A stretch of 64,000 nt of DNA from Mangrovibrevibacter kandeliae (GCF_024519155.1 NZ_JANIFJ010000010.1:1-64000); one strand, 5' to 3'. Positions 26,077 through 35,706 are shown, numbered from the stretch's first letter. Notes: generated by a model from the letters alone, not told the origin. Made by a program: numbers and translations.

Positions 26077-26586
26077 TCAGTGTTTCGGCGCGCCGAGGAT
26101 CATGGTCCAGTAGATCGTCGCACGTCCGACGCCGCGGGCCGCCGCGAGGCCGATCTCGCTGACGTCGCGGTTCAAGAGGTTGTCGCGGTGATGTGGCGAG
26201 GCCTCCCATCCGGCGAGCGCCGCGTCGAAGGTCGCATAGTCGCGGCCGATGTTCTCGGCGGTGACGCGCCAGGCGTAGCCATAGCGCTCGACGCGGCCGG
26301 TCAGCCGCCCTGCGACCGTATGACTCATCCGGTTCGCGCCGGCCATCGACGCCGATTGCGCTGCGGCCGCGTCCGCCAGCCTTGGCTCCAGGCGAAGCGG
26401 GGGCGCGCCGTTCGCCGCACGGAAGGCGTTGACCTCGGCGAGCGCGGCCTGCGTGTCGAAGGCGACGGGTTCGCTCGGCGCCAGTGGGGCGGACAGGCAG
26501 CCGGTCAGCGCCGGCAGCACGGCCATTGCGGCGGCCGCCGCGATGCGGCACAGCCAGCGCCGGCGCGATGTGCTGTCCGGCGACAC
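26077..26586 (-). CDS. CAP-domain lipoprotein
   Basis: A secreted CAP/SCP-superfamily protein. The start at GTG 26586 (AAGG nearby upstream) gives a signal peptide with a lipobox, ALTGC, near residue 29; a longer frame from ATG 26658 would place the signal unusually far inside. The CAP domain has NAFRAANGAPPLRLEP, NRMSHTV (core His), ENIGRDYATFDAALAGWEAS and SPHHRDNLLN, with a C-terminal ATIYWTMILGAP. Bacterial CAP proteins are of uncertain function, with peptidase or lipid-binding roles proposed. It is divergent from the GST gene. Confidence 0.85.
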   Translation of the reverse strand: MSPDSTSRRRWLCRIAAAAAMAVLPALTGCLSAPLAPSEPVAFDTQAALAEVNAFRAANGAPPLRLEPRLADAAAAQSASMAGANRMSHTVAGRLTGRVERYGYAWRVTAENIGRDYATFDAALAGWEASPHHRDNLLNRDVSEIGLAAARGVGRATIYWTMILGAPKH

Positions 26587-26682
26587 CCGACCTTCACATG
26601 CTTCGGCCGGCAGACCGTCGCGCTGGCCGCCGCGGAGGCGCGACCTAGCTTGCGCCATGACACGACACGTACGAGGCACAGC

Positions 26683-27315
26683 ATGATCGAGCTCTACACC
26701 TGGACCACGCCCAACGGGCAGAAGCCGATGATCATGCTGGAGGAAACGGGCCTCACCTACCACCTGAACCTCGTCAACATCGGAGCCGGCGAGCAGCAGC
26801 GGCCGGACTTTCTGGCGATCAGCCCGAACGGCAAGATCCCGGCGATCGTCGATCGCGACGCCGACCTCCCAGTCTTCGAATCGGGGGCGATCCTGCTCTA
26901 TCTCGCGGAGAAATCGGGCAAGTTTCTGCCGGCGTCCGGAGCGGCGCGGGTGGAAACGCTGGAATGGATGTTCTTCCAGGCGGCGCACACCGGGCCGATG
27001 ATCGGCCAGTACCACCACTTCGCCACTGCGGCGCCGGAGAAGATCCCGTACGCGATCGAGCGCTACCGCAAGGAGTCGCTGCGGGTTCTCGGGGTTCTCG
27101 ACCAGCGTCTGAAGTCGGTCGACTATATCGCGGGCGAGTACTCTGTCGCGGACATGATGCATTTCGGGTGGGCGAGGAGCGGCCTTTCCAACTTCAAGGG
27201 CGAGGGCGCTGAAAACCTGACCGCACTTGCCGCGTGGGTGGAACGCGTCGAGGCGCGGCCAGCCGTGTCGCGGGCGCTCGACAAGCTCAATGCCGCCAAG
27301 GAGGCGAGGGGCTGA
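26683..27315 (+). CDS. Glutathione S-transferase family protein (YghU/YfcG-like)
   Basis: A 210-aa cytosolic GST. The N-terminal thioredoxin fold (LYTWTTPNGQKPMIMLEETG) lacks the CxxC of thioredoxins and has the Thr/Asn region of the Nu-class enzymes YghU and YfcG. The cis-Pro motif GKIPAIVD and the SNAIL/TRAIL equivalent FESGAILLYLAE follow, then an all-helical C-terminal domain with YSVADMM. Disulfide-bond reductase activity on glutathione disulfides is likely by family. It lies 1 nt before the YmdB-type gene, so the two are probably co-transcribed. Confidence 0.87.
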   Translation: MIELYTWTTPNGQKPMIMLEETGLTYHLNLVNIGAGEQQRPDFLAISPNGKIPAIVDRDADLPVFESGAILLYLAEKSGKFLPASGAARVETLEWMFFQAAHTGPMIGQYHHFATAAPEKIPYAIERYRKESLRVLGVLDQRLKSVDYIAGEYSVADMMHFGWARSGLSNFKGEGAENLTALAAWVERVEARPAVSRALDKLNAAKEARG

Positions 27316-27316
27316 A

Positions 27317-28141
27317 ATGCGCTTCCTGTTCCTCGGCGACATGGTCGGCCGTTCGGGGCGCACGGCGGTGGCCGACCGCCTGCCGGGGCTGATCGCCGAC
27401 TTCCGGCTCGACTTCGTCGTGGTCAACGGGGAGAACGCGGCCGGTGGCTTCGGCGTCACCGAGGAGATCCTGCAGGACACGCTGAAGGCCGGTGCGGACG
27501 TGGTGACCACCGGAAACCATGTCTGGGACCAGCGCGAGGCGCTCGAGTTCGCGCCGCGCCAGGAGCGCTTCCTGCGGCCCCTCAACTTTCCGCCGGGCAC
27601 GCCTGGCCGCGGGTCCGGGTTGTTCGAGGCCCGCAACGGCGCCCGGGTGCTCGTCGCCAACATCATGGGCCGGGTCTTCATGAGCCCGGATCTCGACGAC
27701 CCGTTCCGCTGCGCGGGCGACCTCGTCGCAGCCTGTCCGCTCGGCGAGCAGGCCGATGCCACCATCCTCGACTTTCACGCCGAGGCGACGAGCGAGAAGC
27801 AGTCGATGGGCCACTTCCTCGACGGGCGCGTCAGCCTCGTGGTCGGCACGCACACCCACGTGCCGACCGCCGACCATCAGATCCTCGTCGGCGGCACCGC
27901 CTTCCAGTCCGATGCCGGGATGTGCGGCGACTACGACTCCTCCCTTGGCATGGAGAAGGAGGAACCGCTCAACCGCTTCCTCACCAAGGTTTCACGCGGC
28001 CGCTTCGAGCCGGCGCAGGGAGAGGCGACGATCTGCGGCCTCGCCGTCGAGATCTCCGACCGCACCGGCCTTGCCGAAAAGGTCGCGCCGCTGCGGCTCG
28101 GGCCCCGGCTGGCCGAGGCCATACCCGCCTTCTGGACCTGA
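27317..28141 (+). CDS. TIGR00282 family metallophosphoesterase (YmdB-like)
   Basis: A 274-aa dinuclear metal phosphodiesterase. Motifs are in order: MRFLFLGDMVGRSGR (first Asp), VVNGENAAGG, TTGNHVWDQ, DFHAEATSEKQ and GTHTHVPTAD. YmdB-type enzymes hydrolyse 2',3'-cyclic nucleotides and affect sporulation or biofilm in Firmicutes; the alphaproteobacterial role is not known. In relatives it often stands near the cyclo-ligase gene, as here. ATG 27317 follows the GST stop by one base. Confidence 0.92.
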   Translation: MRFLFLGDMVGRSGRTAVADRLPGLIADFRLDFVVVNGENAAGGFGVTEEILQDTLKAGADVVTTGNHVWDQREALEFAPRQERFLRPLNFPPGTPGRGSGLFEARNGARVLVANIMGRVFMSPDLDDPFRCAGDLVAACPLGEQADATILDFHAEATSEKQSMGHFLDGRVSLVVGTHTHVPTADHQILVGGTAFQSDAGMCGDYDSSLGMEKEEPLNRFLTKVSRGRFEPAQGEATICGLAVEISDRTGLAEKVAPLRLGPRLAEAIPAFWT

Positions 28142-28232
28142 TCGCGGGGCAAAGCAGGCCGGCACGACGTGACCGTCTTGTAATCCTCGATTGCGTCGCC
28201 ATCTGTCTGTCGCCGACCACCTGGGACAGCCG

Positions 28233-28979
28233 ATGGCCGACCTCTTCGCGTTTCTTCTCGATCCCGCTGCCTATGCCGCCCTCGTGACGCTGATCGCGAT
28301 GGAGATCGTGCTCGGCATCGACAACCTGATCTTCATCTCGATCCTCACCAACAAGCTGCCGGTGGAGCAGCAGACCCGGGCCCGCCGGATCGGCATCGGA
28401 CTTGCGCTGATCCTGCGGCTGGCGCTGCTGTCGACCGTGGCGATCATCGTCCAGCTCACCGATCCCTTGTTCGAGGCCTTCGGCCACGGCTTCTCCTGGC
28501 GCGACATCATCCTGATCGCCGGCGGGCTGTTCCTGGTCTGGAAGGCGACCAAGGAGATCCATCACACGCTCGACCCGCACGAGGCGGAAGAGCCGTCGAT
28601 CGGCGGCAAGGCCACGCTCTCCTTCGGCTCGGCGATCGTCCAGATCCTGCTGCTCGATCTCGTTTTCTCGATCGACTCGATCATCACCGCGGTCGGCATG
28701 ACCGACGAGATCGGCATCATGGTGGTGGCCGTGATCGTCGCGGTCGGCGTCATGCTGCTGGCGGCCGAGCCGCTTTCGGCCTTCATCGCCCGCAACCCGA
28801 CGATCGTGATGCTGGCCCTCGGCTTCCTCTTGATGATCGGCACGACGCTGATCGCCGACGGTTTCGGCGTCCACGTCCCGAAGGGCTACATCTACGCCGC
28901 GATGGCCTTCTCGGCGCTCGTCGAACTGCTCAACATGCTGGCGCGCCGCAAGCGCGGCGCGGGCGGCTCCGCGCCTTAG
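28233..28979 (+). CDS. TerC family integral membrane protein
   Basis: A 248-aa protein with about seven membrane spans. It has the TerC signature acidic residues in membrane segments: [16 protein letters not shown] near residue 22 and [15 protein letters not shown] near residue 145. TerC/Alx proteins export manganese or other divalent metals or take part in tellurite resistance and metalation of exported proteins. The C-terminus is short and basic, without CBS or CorC domains. The 91 bp upstream show no yybP-ykoY riboswitch. It is convergent with the PAP2 gene, 29 bp away. Confidence 0.9.
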   Translation: MADLFAFLLDPAAYAALVTLIAMEIVLGIDNLIFISILTNKLPVEQQTRARRIGIGLALILRLALLSTVAIIVQLTDPLFEAFGHGFSWRDIILIAGGLFLVWKATKEIHHTLDPHEAEEPSIGGKATLSFGSAIVQILLLDLVFSIDSIITAVGMTDEIGIMVVAVIVAVGVMLLAAEPLSAFIARNPTIVMLALGFLLMIGTTLIADGFGVHVPKGYIYAAMAFSALVELLNMLARRKRGAGGSAP

Positions 28980-29008
28980 TCCGGACGCCTCCGGTCTTCA
29001 GCGCCGCC

Positions 29009-30094
29009 TCATGCGCGGCGATGGCCGTCTCCCGCTTCGACCGCGCCGATCGAACGGCGCGCCATGATCGCGCCGAGGCCCCAGAAGGGCACGGCGAGCG
29101 CTGCCCCGATCAGGCTGTCGGCGGCATAGTGCCAGCCGAGGGTGATCGACCCGATGAAGATCGCCGCCGCATACACGGCCATCGCGATGCCGAGACCGCG
29201 ATTGATCCGGAAGGCATACAGGGCGACGAGGACGATGCTGGTGTTGTGCATGCTCGGCATCGCCGAAATGCCCTTCAGCGTGCCGGTGCCGCTGACGTAG
29301 GACGTCCAGAGCGCCTCCTGCACGTCGAGGGCCCAGAGCGGATAGATCCGGCTGCTTTCGTGGAGCATGGCCATCAGCGGGGCGTAGTCCGCGCCGAGGC
29401 CGAGGCGCTGATAGTAGACCGGGCCGGCCGAGGAGAAGATCGTCGCGAGCAGGTTGCCGCCGATGATCCAGGCGATCACGAAGCTGCACAGGAACGTCAT
29501 CCGGCTCTCGACGTCGCGCTGCGAGAAGGCGGCCGACAGCAGGAAGAAGACGACGACGAAGAACCAGGCGTTGTAGATCAGATTGAGGACGAAGGCCGCC
29601 GGCGGCGAGCCGAAGATCGGCCAGAGTGCCTGCCAGGGGAGAATGCCGAAGCAGAGCGTCTCGCCGAGTTCCTTGAACGTCGTGTCCCACGAGAAGGGCA
29701 CGATATCCGGTATCGCGGCCTTGATCTGAGTGAAGCTCGACATCATGACGATCATGAGGAGGAGGACGACGAGGCCTTCGACGAGGCGTCGTCCATTCAC
29801 CAGGACGCTCTTCAGGTCCTGCAGAAGCGCCCGCACGGGGTGCGAGGGCCTGACCCAGAGGGCGATCCGCAGCGCCCGCCAGGCGACGAACAGCATCAGA
29901 AACGGCACGATGTCCTCGACCAGGAAACCGAGGCCATACGCGACGAGATCGGCTTCGTAAGGCAGGCCGACCGACGTGACCGTGAGAAAGGCGGCGACGG
30001 CGTGGATGAAGATGAGCGCCGCGAGCCAGCGATAGCGCATCAGGATCGACGCGACGAGAGGACCGGCAGGGGCCGTGCTTGCGATCGCTGACAT
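29009..30094 (-). CDS. PAP2 superfamily phosphatase, multi-span
   Basis: A 361-aa membrane protein with about nine spans. The C-terminal half carries PAP2-type active-site residues: SAMPSMHNTS (first His) near residue 285 and GWHYAADSLIG (second His and Asp) near residue 327. The upstream KX6RP motif of classical PAP2 enzymes is not obvious, which fits the PAP2_3 or inositol phosphotransferase-like branch. Likely substrates are lipid phosphates such as undecaprenyl pyrophosphate or phosphatidate, but this is inference. Confidence 0.85.
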   Translation of the reverse strand: MSAIASTAPAGPLVASILMRYRWLAALIFIHAVAAFLTVTSVGLPYEADLVAYGLGFLVEDIVPFLMLFVAWRALRIALWVRPSHPVRALLQDLKSVLVNGRRLVEGLVVLLLMIVMMSSFTQIKAAIPDIVPFSWDTTFKELGETLCFGILPWQALWPIFGSPPAAFVLNLIYNAWFFVVVFFLLSAAFSQRDVESRMTFLCSFVIAWIIGGNLLATIFSSAGPVYYQRLGLGADYAPLMAMLHESSRIYPLWALDVQEALWTSYVSGTGTLKGISAMPSMHNTSIVLVALYAFRINRGLGIAMAVYAAAIFIGSITLGWHYAADSLIGAALAVPFWGLGAIMARRSIGAVEAGDGHRRA

Positions 30095-30616
30095 GGCTGA
30101 ACCTCGCGCCGGCCGTTCTGGGAACCCGGCGCGCAGTCTAGGATCGCAAGCTTAAGGAACCTGCTCCTCTTTGGGAGGATCTGCAGCGCCCTCCAATCGA
30201 TGATGCCGGCCCTCTGCAACGCCTCCGTCGCCGCGTCGAAGCCGCGCGGGCGTCGAGCGCCACCGCCCGGCCGACTCCTCCCGAGGCGAATAGCCGGCGA
30301 GGGCAGGGCTCATTGTCGGCGGGCAGCATCGTCTGACCGAACCGCAGCGCGACGGGCCCGCGCGACCGTGGGCAGGATCGCCCGTTCGCCGGCGGGCGCC
30401 GCGGAACATCTTCGCCGGCAAAGACAAGTCGGCTTCTCGTGACGCGGAGATGTCGGACACTGCTGTCGCTTCCCCAACGTCGTCGCTGCCTGCGCCAAGT
30501 ACGAGGCCGCTTTCGGCAGGTGAGTGATGCACAGTTGCACTGACGATGTCGCAAACATGCGTTAGAGGTTGGAGGCGCTGCTCATTGAGCAGCCACCCGA
30601 TACAGGGGCGACCTGA
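30095..30616. other. 522-bp intergenic region, no gene recognised
   Basis: This region lies between the divergent PAP2 and radical SAM genes. The short frames within it are Arg/Pro-rich, lack ribosome binding sites and resemble GC-driven artefacts. The final ~130 bp (from 30480) are less GC-rich and probably carry the radical SAM promoter. I see no tRNA, hairpin terminator or repeat. Confidence 0.6.
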
Positions 30617-32377
30617 ATGGCCAAGACCTTCAAGCTCGTGCTGATCAAGCCGTCGCATTACGACGACGATGGCTATGTCATCCAGTGGTGGCGCTCCGGC
30701 ATCCCCTCCAACACGCTCGCCTCGCTCTATGGTCTTGCGCGGGACTGCGCCGAACGGCGTGTTCTGGGCGCGGACGTCGACATCGAGATCGCCGGCTATG
30801 ACGAGACCAACACGCGCATCCGCACCGACCGGATCGCTCGCGAGATCGAGACTTCGCCGGCTGGCGGGCTGGTGATGATCGTCGGCGTCCAGTCGAACCA
30901 GATGCCGCGCGCGCTCGACATCGCGGCGCCGCTGCGCGCGCGCGGCATCGCCGTCGGGATCGGCGGCTTCCACGTGTCCGGGACGATCGCGATGCTGCCG
31001 GACATCGACCCGGACGTGGCGCGGGCGACGGCGATGGGTGTCTTCCTGTTCGCTGGCGAGGCGGAGGATCGGCTGGAGGGCGTGCTTCTCGATGCATTCA
31101 ACGAGCGCTTGAAGCCGCTCTACAACTACTTGAACGACCTGCCGGGCATCGACGGCACGCCGGTGCCGCATCTGCCGCCGCAGCGCCTCCTGCGCACCGC
31201 TGGCGCCCTGACGAGCTTCGACGCCGGCCGTGGATGCCCCTACCAGTGTTCCTTCTGCACCATCATCAACGTGCAGGGGCGCAAGTCGCGCCGGCGCTCG
31301 TCGGACGACATCGAGGCGATCGTGCGCGAGAACGCCGCGAACGGCGTCTTCCGCTACTTCATCACCGACGACAACTTCGCCCGCAACAAGGATTGGGAGG
31401 CGATCTTCGACCGGATGATCGCGCTGCGGCGCGAGGGCATCAAGATCAAGGCGATCATCCAGGTCGACACGCTGTGCCACAACATCCCGAACTTCATCGA
31501 GAAGGCGGCGAAGGCGGGCGTATCGCGCGTCTTCATCGGGCTCGAGAACATCAACCCGGACAGCCTCATCGGCGCCAAGAAGCGGCAGAACAAGATCACC
31601 GAGTACCGCAAGATGCTGCTCGCGTGGAAGGCGCAGCGGGTGACGACCTATGCCGGCTACATCCTCGGCTTTCCCAACGACACGCCGGCCTCGATCCGCC
31701 GCGACATCGAGATCATCAAGCGCGAGCTGCCGATCGACATCCTGGAATTCTTCTTCCTGACGCCGCTGCCGGGCTCGGAGGACCACAAGGTGCTCCACAC
31801 GAAGGGCGTCCCGGTCGATGCCGACATGAACCGCTACGACCTCAACCACGTCTGCACCGACCATCCGGTGATGAGCCGCGCGGAGTGGGAGGGGATCTAC
31901 AGGGACGCCTGGCGGATCTTCTACTCCGACGATCACGTCGTGACGGTGCAGAAGCGCGCCGCCGCGATGGGGCTGTCGCCCTTCAAGCTCGTCAACTTCC
32001 AGATCTGGTTCAAGGGCTCGATCGACATCGAGGGCGTGCACCCGCTCGAGTCCGGTTACTTCCGGCTGAAATCGCGACGCGACCGGCGCCCGACCCTGCC
32101 GATCGAGAGTCCGTTCCTCTTCTATCCGCGCTATGCCGGCGAGACGCTCGTCAAGCTCGCCCGCTGGGGCGGCCTCTGGCTGAAGCACGGTGGCCAGGCG
32201 CTGCGGGTGCGGCGGGACCGAGAGCGGTTGCGGGCGGAGTACGCCGACATCGCCCTGACGCCGGTGGACGAGAACGAAACCGAGACGCTGGAGCTGTTCA
32301 AGGGACGGGACGCCGACAGCTTCGTCGCCCGCCAGAAGAAGATCGCAGCGATCAAGGACGGCGTCGCCGCGGCCTGA
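30617..32377 (+). CDS. B12-binding-domain radical SAM protein
   Basis: A 586-aa enzyme. The N-terminal ~170 residues resemble a cobalamin-binding Rossmann domain (VMIVGVQSNQMPRALDIAAP and IGGFHVSGT). The radical SAM TIM barrel begins at FDAGRGCPYQCSFC near residue 203, with the three cluster cysteines of CxxxCxxC. It continues through ITDDNFARNKDWEAIF, FIGLENINPDSL and TYAGYILGFPNDTP. A ~150-residue C-terminal region, specific to this subgroup, ends in a helical tail. Such enzymes methylate or rearrange unactivated carbons. The substrate is unknown and no biosynthetic partner genes are adjacent. It is monocistronic, convergent with the TadG gene. Confidence 0.9.
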   Translation: MAKTFKLVLIKPSHYDDDGYVIQWWRSGIPSNTLASLYGLARDCAERRVLGADVDIEIAGYDETNTRIRTDRIAREIETSPAGGLVMIVGVQSNQMPRALDIAAPLRARGIAVGIGGFHVSGTIAMLPDIDPDVARATAMGVFLFAGEAEDRLEGVLLDAFNERLKPLYNYLNDLPGIDGTPVPHLPPQRLLRTAGALTSFDAGRGCPYQCSFCTIINVQGRKSRRRSSDDIEAIVRENAANGVFRYFITDDNFARNKDWEAIFDRMIALRREGIKIKAIIQVDTLCHNIPNFIEKAAKAGVSRVFIGLENINPDSLIGAKKRQNKITEYRKMLLAWKAQRVTTYAGYILGFPNDTPASIRRDIEIIKRELPIDILEFFFLTPLPGSEDHKVLHTKGVPVDADMNRYDLNHVCTDHPVMSRAEWEGIYRDAWRIFYSDDHVVTVQKRAAAMGLSPFKLVNFQIWFKGSIDIEGVHPLESGYFRLKSRRDRRPTLPIESPFLFYPRYAGETLVKLARWGGLWLKHGGQALRVRRDRERLRAEYADIALTPVDENETETLELFKGRDADSFVARQKKIAAIKDGVAAA

Positions 32378-32430
32378 CAGGCCTCCTTCGCGCGATCGTC
32401 GCGACCAGCCGTCAACCGAGCGCGAACGCG

Positions 32431-33432
32431 CTAGTGGACGAGCCGCACGAGTTCGTCGCTCGTCTTGGTGACCGTCGGGCATTTGATGATGACGCGGATG
32501 TCGTCGTAGTCCCGGTCCGTCGTCCCCCGCCCGGGCGGCCGATCCTCCCAGCCGTAATACATGTACTTGCCCGGCGCGCAGGCTTCCGTCGCATGCTGGG
32601 GGGTGCGGTTCTTGCCCTCGGGGATGACCCCGCCCTGACCGACCGGCTTGCAGGCGGCCAAGGACGGGCAGAGGACGGTTTCGAGGATCGCCCAGCCGCC
32701 GAGGTCGTAGGCCTCGCCGTTCTGGTTCATCTGCGTGTCGGTATAGTATTCGTAATGCTCGTTCGTCGCGCTGTTCCACTTGGTCGGCGTGGTGCGGACA
32801 TTGCGCGAGTTGTAGAGCTTGTAGCTCATGACCTCGCCCGAAGCACACCGGGGCATCGGATTGTTGTAGGTCGAGCCGCCATTGTCCGCGATCTCGGTCA
32901 TCTGGGTGCGGCCGTGGGTGACCGGGTCCGAAGCCTTCATCGCGTTGAAGCAGTAGACCGCGATGCGGTTGTAGTCGCCGGCCTCCGGATCGAGCATGGC
33001 CGCCTGCGGCGCCTCATAGAGGTACTCGGCGCCTTTGTATCGCGCCGTGGCGGACACCTTGACGTCCAGGATCTGCGAAGCACCGGGGATGAAGCCCGAC
33101 AGCGTCACCGGCACCTTGCTGCTGGCGGTGACGACGTAGTCGGTCGGCGTCGACCATTCGGTCTTGAAGCTGATGGCGCCGTAGTCGGAATTGGCGTTCG
33201 CCGCTGCGAGGAGGCTGGCGAGGATGCCGCTGCGATCGACGTCGGGACCTTTGACGGCCATGGCGAGCGCGATGGCGTCGCTCTTGTCCTGCATGTAGCT
33301 GCGGGCCTGCAGCGCGCGCGAATAATCGAGCGAAAGACCCGTGAGGCCGATCAGCGGGACGGTCATGATGGCGGCAATCATCGCAAAGTTGCCGGATCGT
33401 GAGTCTCTGAAAGCCAGAAGAAGGCGCTTCAC
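32431..33432 (-). CDS. TadG-like pilus assembly protein
   Basis: A 333-aa protein. The TadE/TadG N-terminus has a short basic segment (KRLLLAFRDSRSGNFAMIAAI) and one hydrophobic helix (~16-36), followed by a beta-rich secreted domain with several Cys residues. It is the last of three minus-strand genes for Flp/Tad pilus accessory proteins. The GTG start at 33432 is supported by GGGAG 8 nt upstream. It is shorter than classical TadG (VWA-containing), and no VWA motif is visible. The main tad locus (cpaA-F, flp) is not in the window. Confidence 0.83.
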   Translation of the reverse strand: MKRLLLAFRDSRSGNFAMIAAIMTVPLIGLTGLSLDYSRALQARSYMQDKSDAIALAMAVKGPDVDRSGILASLLAAANANSDYGAISFKTEWSTPTDYVVTASSKVPVTLSGFIPGASQILDVKVSATARYKGAEYLYEAPQAAMLDPEAGDYNRIAVYCFNAMKASDPVTHGRTQMTEIADNGGSTYNNPMPRCASGEVMSYKLYNSRNVRTTPTKWNSATNEHYEYYTDTQMNQNGEAYDLGGWAILETVLCPSLAACKPVGQGGVIPEGKNRTPQHATEACAPGKYMYYGWEDRPPGRGTTDRDYDDIRVIIKCPTVTKTSDELVRLVH

Positions 33433-33511
33433 GGTGTCGCTCCCTGATTGTGCGTTCCCTAACCGGCCGGCCGGTAATGCCGCCTTACGTCTGCTCCGAC
33501 AGTTTGAGCGA

Positions 33512-34063
33512 TCAAGAACAGTCGCTGCAGGTGAATCCGTCCAGGCGTGGGACGAGATAGTCGGTGCCGCCGATGAGGAGGGGCCGGGTGACCCCGTAGC
33601 CGCCGAGCGGTGTGTAGGGGTAGCGCGTCTCGGCGATGACGATCGTCGTGTCGCGCAGGCCGTTGAAGTCGGCCGGCAGGCTCGGGACTGCGAGCGAGGT
33701 CGAGTTGCTGCGCGCACGCGTCCAGGCGACCTTGCTCTTGCCGGTGCCGTCGATGGAGATGGCTGTGATGCGCAACTGCAGCAGATCCGGATCGTAAGGC
33801 TCGACGATGCTGTCGGACAGCGCGAACATGCCGTCGATCTCGGCCTTCGACAGGGTCGACCGTTTGGTCACGAGATCGCTGATCGTCAGGCCGACGTGCT
33901 GGACCTTCTTCTTGAGGATGAAGAGCATCGAGAGCTCAGACCCACCGAGATAGAGCGTCAGCAGGAACGGCGCGATCAAGGCGAACTCCACCGCGCCCAT
34001 GGCGCGCCTGTCACCAAGGAAGCGTCGCAGGCGGCCGGCTGCGCGGAGGCGCGCCGCGCTCAT
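33512..34063 (-). CDS. TadE/TadF-like pilus pseudopilin
   Basis: A 183-aa protein with the TadE-like motif RRAMGAVEFALIAPFLLTLY near residue 18. The Gly before AVEF and Glu at +5 are those of pre-pseudopilins processed by TadV, followed by a hydrophobic helix and a soluble domain. The ATG at 34063 overlaps the upstream gene's stop by 4 nt (ATGA), showing translational coupling. A C-terminal pair of Cys (FTCSDC) may form a disulfide. Confidence 0.87.
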   Translation of the reverse strand: MSAARLRAAGRLRRFLGDRRAMGAVEFALIAPFLLTLYLGGSELSMLFILKKKVQHVGLTISDLVTKRSTLSKAEIDGMFALSDSIVEPYDPDLLQLRITAISIDGTGKSKVAWTRARSNSTSLAVPSLPADFNGLRDTTIVIAETRYPYTPLGGYGVTRPLLIGGTDYLVPRLDGFTCSDCS

Positions 34064-34566
34064 TCGAACGGCTCCGTCTCGAAGCCGGCGACCGAGGCGA
34101 TGAGATGGTTGCCGTCCTTCAGGTCCGACAGGAAGCGATGCATCATGTCGGTGTAGACCGGCCACTCGTAATAGACCCGCAAGGCCATGATGGTGCTCGG
34201 CGCGCCGGCGGTGTAGCCGAAATCCGCGGTGTTCAGGACGCCGCTCTGGAGCGGGTGTGCCTGCGGGAAGTCAGCGTAACTGGCATAGGTCTTGAGATCG
34301 ATCTGGAGCTTGCTGCAGTCCATCAGGAAGCCGACGTCGTCGCACAGCTTCGAGCGGAACGCCGTCGCGTCCAGTTTGGACAGGGCGACCTCGCCGGTGC
34401 GCACCATCCGAGCCATCCTGTCGACCGAGCGGTTCAAGGTGAGCTCGCCGAGGAACACGAGCGAGGTCTCGAGGATCGCGAAGATGATCAAGAAGAAGGG
34501 GAAGGCCAGGATCGCAAATTCGACCGCGGCCACACCGGAGCTGCTTTGAAGGAAACCCCGTCGCAT
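34060..34566 (-). CDS. TadE-like pilus pseudopilin
   Basis: A 168-aa TadE-family protein. It begins with SSSGVAAVEFAILAFPFFLI (processing site G/VAAVEF and hydrophobic helix) and has two Cys residues (CDDVGFLMDC) that probably pair. It is the first gene of the three-gene minus-strand pilus set. The 258 bp upstream, shared with divergent yebC, must contain its promoter. Confidence 0.88.
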   Translation of the reverse strand: MRRGFLQSSSGVAAVEFAILAFPFFLIIFAILETSLVFLGELTLNRSVDRMARMVRTGEVALSKLDATAFRSKLCDDVGFLMDCSKLQIDLKTYASYADFPQAHPLQSGVLNTADFGYTAGAPSTIMALRVYYEWPVYTDMMHRFLSDLKDGNHLIASVAGFETEPFE

Positions 34567-34824
34567 CCGCCTTCGCTTCGATGATCCTGCCGTCTGCGGC
34601 CCGTCCCGTATATCCCGAGAGGGGTGTCGAGGTCTGATCTTTACGGTTGCAGCGTTTACGGAAGCTTTCGTTGCGGGACCGGCCGGACGCGCCGCGGGCC
34701 TGATCGGCCGACCGTCGTCGGGCGGATGCGCTCCAGCAGACCGCGGACCGCGCTCTGCTTCTGGACGCTGCGCCTGCGATTTTTTATATCTCGGCCCTCA
34801 GCACACATCCCAGACGGGTTCTCC

Positions 34825-35574
34825 ATGGCCGGCCACTCACAGTTCAAGAACATCATGCACCGCAAGGGACGGCAGGACGCGATGCGCTCCAAGCTGTTTT
34901 CCAAGCTGGCCCGCGAGATCACCGTGGCGGCCAAGGCGGGATTGCCGGACCCCGACATGAACTCCCGTCTGCGCCTGGCGATCGCCAACGCGAAGGCGCA
35001 GTCGATGCCGAAGGACAACATCGACCGGGCGATCAAGAAGGCGTCCGGCGCCGACAGCGAGAACTACGACGAGGTCCGGTATGAGGGTTACGGTCCCGGG
35101 GGCGTCGCGATCATCGTCGAGGCGCTGACCGACAACCGCAACCGCACCGCTTCGAACGTGCGCTCCTATTTCACCAAGGCCGGCGGCGCGCTGGGCGAGA
35201 CCGGCTCGGTCGGCTTCATGTTCGACCGCGTCGGCGAGATCGTCTACCCGGCCTCGGCGGGCGATGCCGACACGGTCATGGAAGCGGCGATCGAGGCGGG
35301 CGCCGACGACGTCCAGTCGGACGAGGAGAACCACACGATCATCACCGCCTTCGAGGATCTCGGCGAGGTGTCCAGCGCGCTGGAAGCCAAGCTGGGCGAG
35401 GCGGAGAGCGTGAAGGTGATCTGGCGGCCGCAGACCGGCACGCCGGTCGACGAGGAGAAGGCGCAGAGCATCATGAAGCTCATCGCCAATCTCGACGACG
35501 ACGACGACGTGCAGAACGTCTATGCCAACTTCGAGGTGGACGACGAGGTCATGGCACGCCTGTCGGCCGCCTGA
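34825..35574 (+). CDS. yebC: YebC/PmpR family regulator/translation factor
   Basis: A 249-aa YebC-family protein with the diagnostic N-terminus [18 protein letters not shown] and the internal [20 protein letters not shown]. It is full length for the three-domain fold. Members bind DNA near the ruv operon or relieve ribosome stalling on proline-rich tracts. In alphaproteobacteria yebC normally precedes ruvC directly. Here a Uma2 gene on the opposite strand lies between them, and yebC has its own terminator. Confidence 0.95.
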   Translation: MAGHSQFKNIMHRKGRQDAMRSKLFSKLAREITVAAKAGLPDPDMNSRLRLAIANAKAQSMPKDNIDRAIKKASGADSENYDEVRYEGYGPGGVAIIVEALTDNRNRTASNVRSYFTKAGGALGETGSVGFMFDRVGEIVYPASAGDADTVMEAAIEAGADDVQSDEENHTIITAFEDLGEVSSALEAKLGEAESVKVIWRPQTGTPVDEEKAQSIMKLIANLDDDDDVQNVYANFEVDDEVMARLSAA

Positions 35575-35602
35575 GGGCAGATCCGCCACGCAGCCTGCAT
35601 AC

Positions 35603-35630
35603 GACGGCGGCTTCGGCCGCCGTCTCTGTT
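35603..35630 (+). terminator. Rho-independent terminator of yebC
   Basis: Perfect 9-bp stem GACGGCGGC / GCCGCCGTC (35603-35611, 35616-35624) with a TTCG tetraloop, followed by TCTGTTTT. It starts 28 bp after the yebC stop. Confidence 0.88.
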
Positions 35631-35706
35631 TTGGCGGACATCGACGGTCAGGACACTTCGAGGGCCGGTTCACTCGAAAGCGCTGCTGCCTGCCGACGGC
35701 GCGGCG

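Noticed and set aside
28142-28232. Manganese (yybP-ykoY) riboswitch before terC
   Set aside because: The region is only 91 bp and I could not find the conserved L1/L3 elements of that riboswitch.
30138-32848. Long minus-strand frames through the radical SAM gene
   Set aside because: They overlap a gene with a clear radical SAM motif and have Arg/Asp/His-rich, domain-free translations.
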